DNA from: Microbacteriaceae bacterium
Lineage (GTDB): Bacteria > Actinomycetota > Actinomycetes > Actinomycetales > Microbacteriaceae
Assembly: GCA_026785785.1 (NCBI GenBank)
Contig: JAJAZI010000321.1
Span: forward strand, 1-5,859
Reading direction: 5' to 3'
DNA: 5,859 bases
The translations under genes and the position numbers were made by a program. This document shows, piece after piece, positions 5,744 to 5,859 of the stretch; positions within the stretch are counted from its first letter, which is position 1; each line of letters opens with the position of its first letter. The notes beneath the pieces were generated by a model that made no database searches, was not told the DNA's origin, and saw only the letters and a program-made list of their open reading frames with translations.

Positions 5744-5859
5744 TCACATCCTGAACAGGCCGAAGGCGGTCTCGGGCAACGGTGTTCGCGCACACACGTC
5801 GAGCGCGAGGCCGAGCACGGTGCGGGTGTCGGCGGGGTCGATCACGCCGTCGTCCCACA
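5744..5859 (-). CDS. accD1: Acyl-CoA carboxylase carboxyltransferase (beta) subunit, C-terminal end (partial, runs off the right edge)
   Basis: The last 38 codons are present, starting [20 protein letters not shown] and ending TAFGLFRM before TGA at 5746-5744. This is the characteristic C-terminus of biotin-dependent acyl-CoA carboxylase beta subunits: W-D-D-G-x-I-D-P-x-D-T-R, then V-L-G-L, then F-G-x-F-R-M. The FGxFRM ending, as remembered, is typical of methylcrotonyl-CoA-type carboxyltransferases. The protein transfers the carboxyl group from biotin on the adjacent alpha subunit to the acyl-CoA. Its stop is 5 nt before the alpha-subunit start, so the two are co-transcribed and probably translationally coupled. 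The operon promoter is not in the window. The frame differs from that of the alpha subunit, so this short end is easily masked by upstream extension of that gene. Confidence 0.9.
   Translation of the reverse strand, partial: WDDGVIDPADTRTVLGLALDVCARTPLPETAFGLFRM

Noticed and set aside
3654..5858. Upstream-extended carboxylase reading frame to the right edge
   Set aside because: The 40 extra residues are Arg-rich shadow translation of the carboxyltransferase C-terminus, which is clearly encoded in another frame and ends 5 nt before the ATG at 5738.
1..5859. tRNA/rRNA genes, CRISPR arrays, insertion sequences, attachment sites
   Set aside because: No cloverleaf-like sequence, regularly spaced repeat-spacer array, transposase fragment or terminal inverted repeat pair was seen on either strand.

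Overview
The window is high-GC, densely coded DNA with strong G/C preference at third codon positions and short intergenic spacers. Its gene content fits a high-GC actinobacterium. The family cannot be fixed from sequence alone; Microbacteriaceae is a reasonable guess.

Left part (1-831): a divergent pair. At 1-92, on the minus strand, lies the 5' end of an unrecognised gene. It is only about 30 codons long inside the window, but has a good ribosome binding site and strongly biased codons. A plausible promoter and clustered ACCA/TGGT half-sites lie directly upstream of it. On the plus strand (236-766) is a YbhB/YbcL-type PEBP-family protein, followed by a perfect 17-bp hairpin at 795-831 that probably acts as a terminator.

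Middle (832-1175): about 340 bp without a convincing gene. It holds a repeated 12-mer, a TGTCGCGACA palindrome and one hydrophobic open stretch.

Right part (1176-5859): one minus-strand operon. In transcription order it encodes the C-terminus of an acyl-CoA carboxylase carboxyltransferase subunit, a biotin carboxylase/biotin carrier subunit, an acyl-CoA dehydrogenase, a MaoC-type hydratase and a CitE-like CoA-ester lyase. Junctions are tight: 5-nt gap, 4-nt ATGA overlap, 26-nt gap, 4-nt ATGA overlap. The order matches, from memory, the Mycobacterium tuberculosis accD1-accA1-fadE19-Rv2499c-Rv2498c (citE) block. The most likely role is leucine/isovalerate catabolism: isovaleryl-CoA dehydrogenation, 3-methylcrotonyl-CoA carboxylation, hydration to HMG-CoA, then cleavage to acetyl-CoA and acetoacetate. 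The last two enzymes may also serve itaconyl-CoA breakdown, as reported for the mycobacterial pair.

I do not see a clearly novel system. The points most worth a second look are the lyase/hydratase pair, the catalytic-base placement in the dehydrogenase, the operator-like cluster at 110-130, and the unexplained 832-1175 interval.
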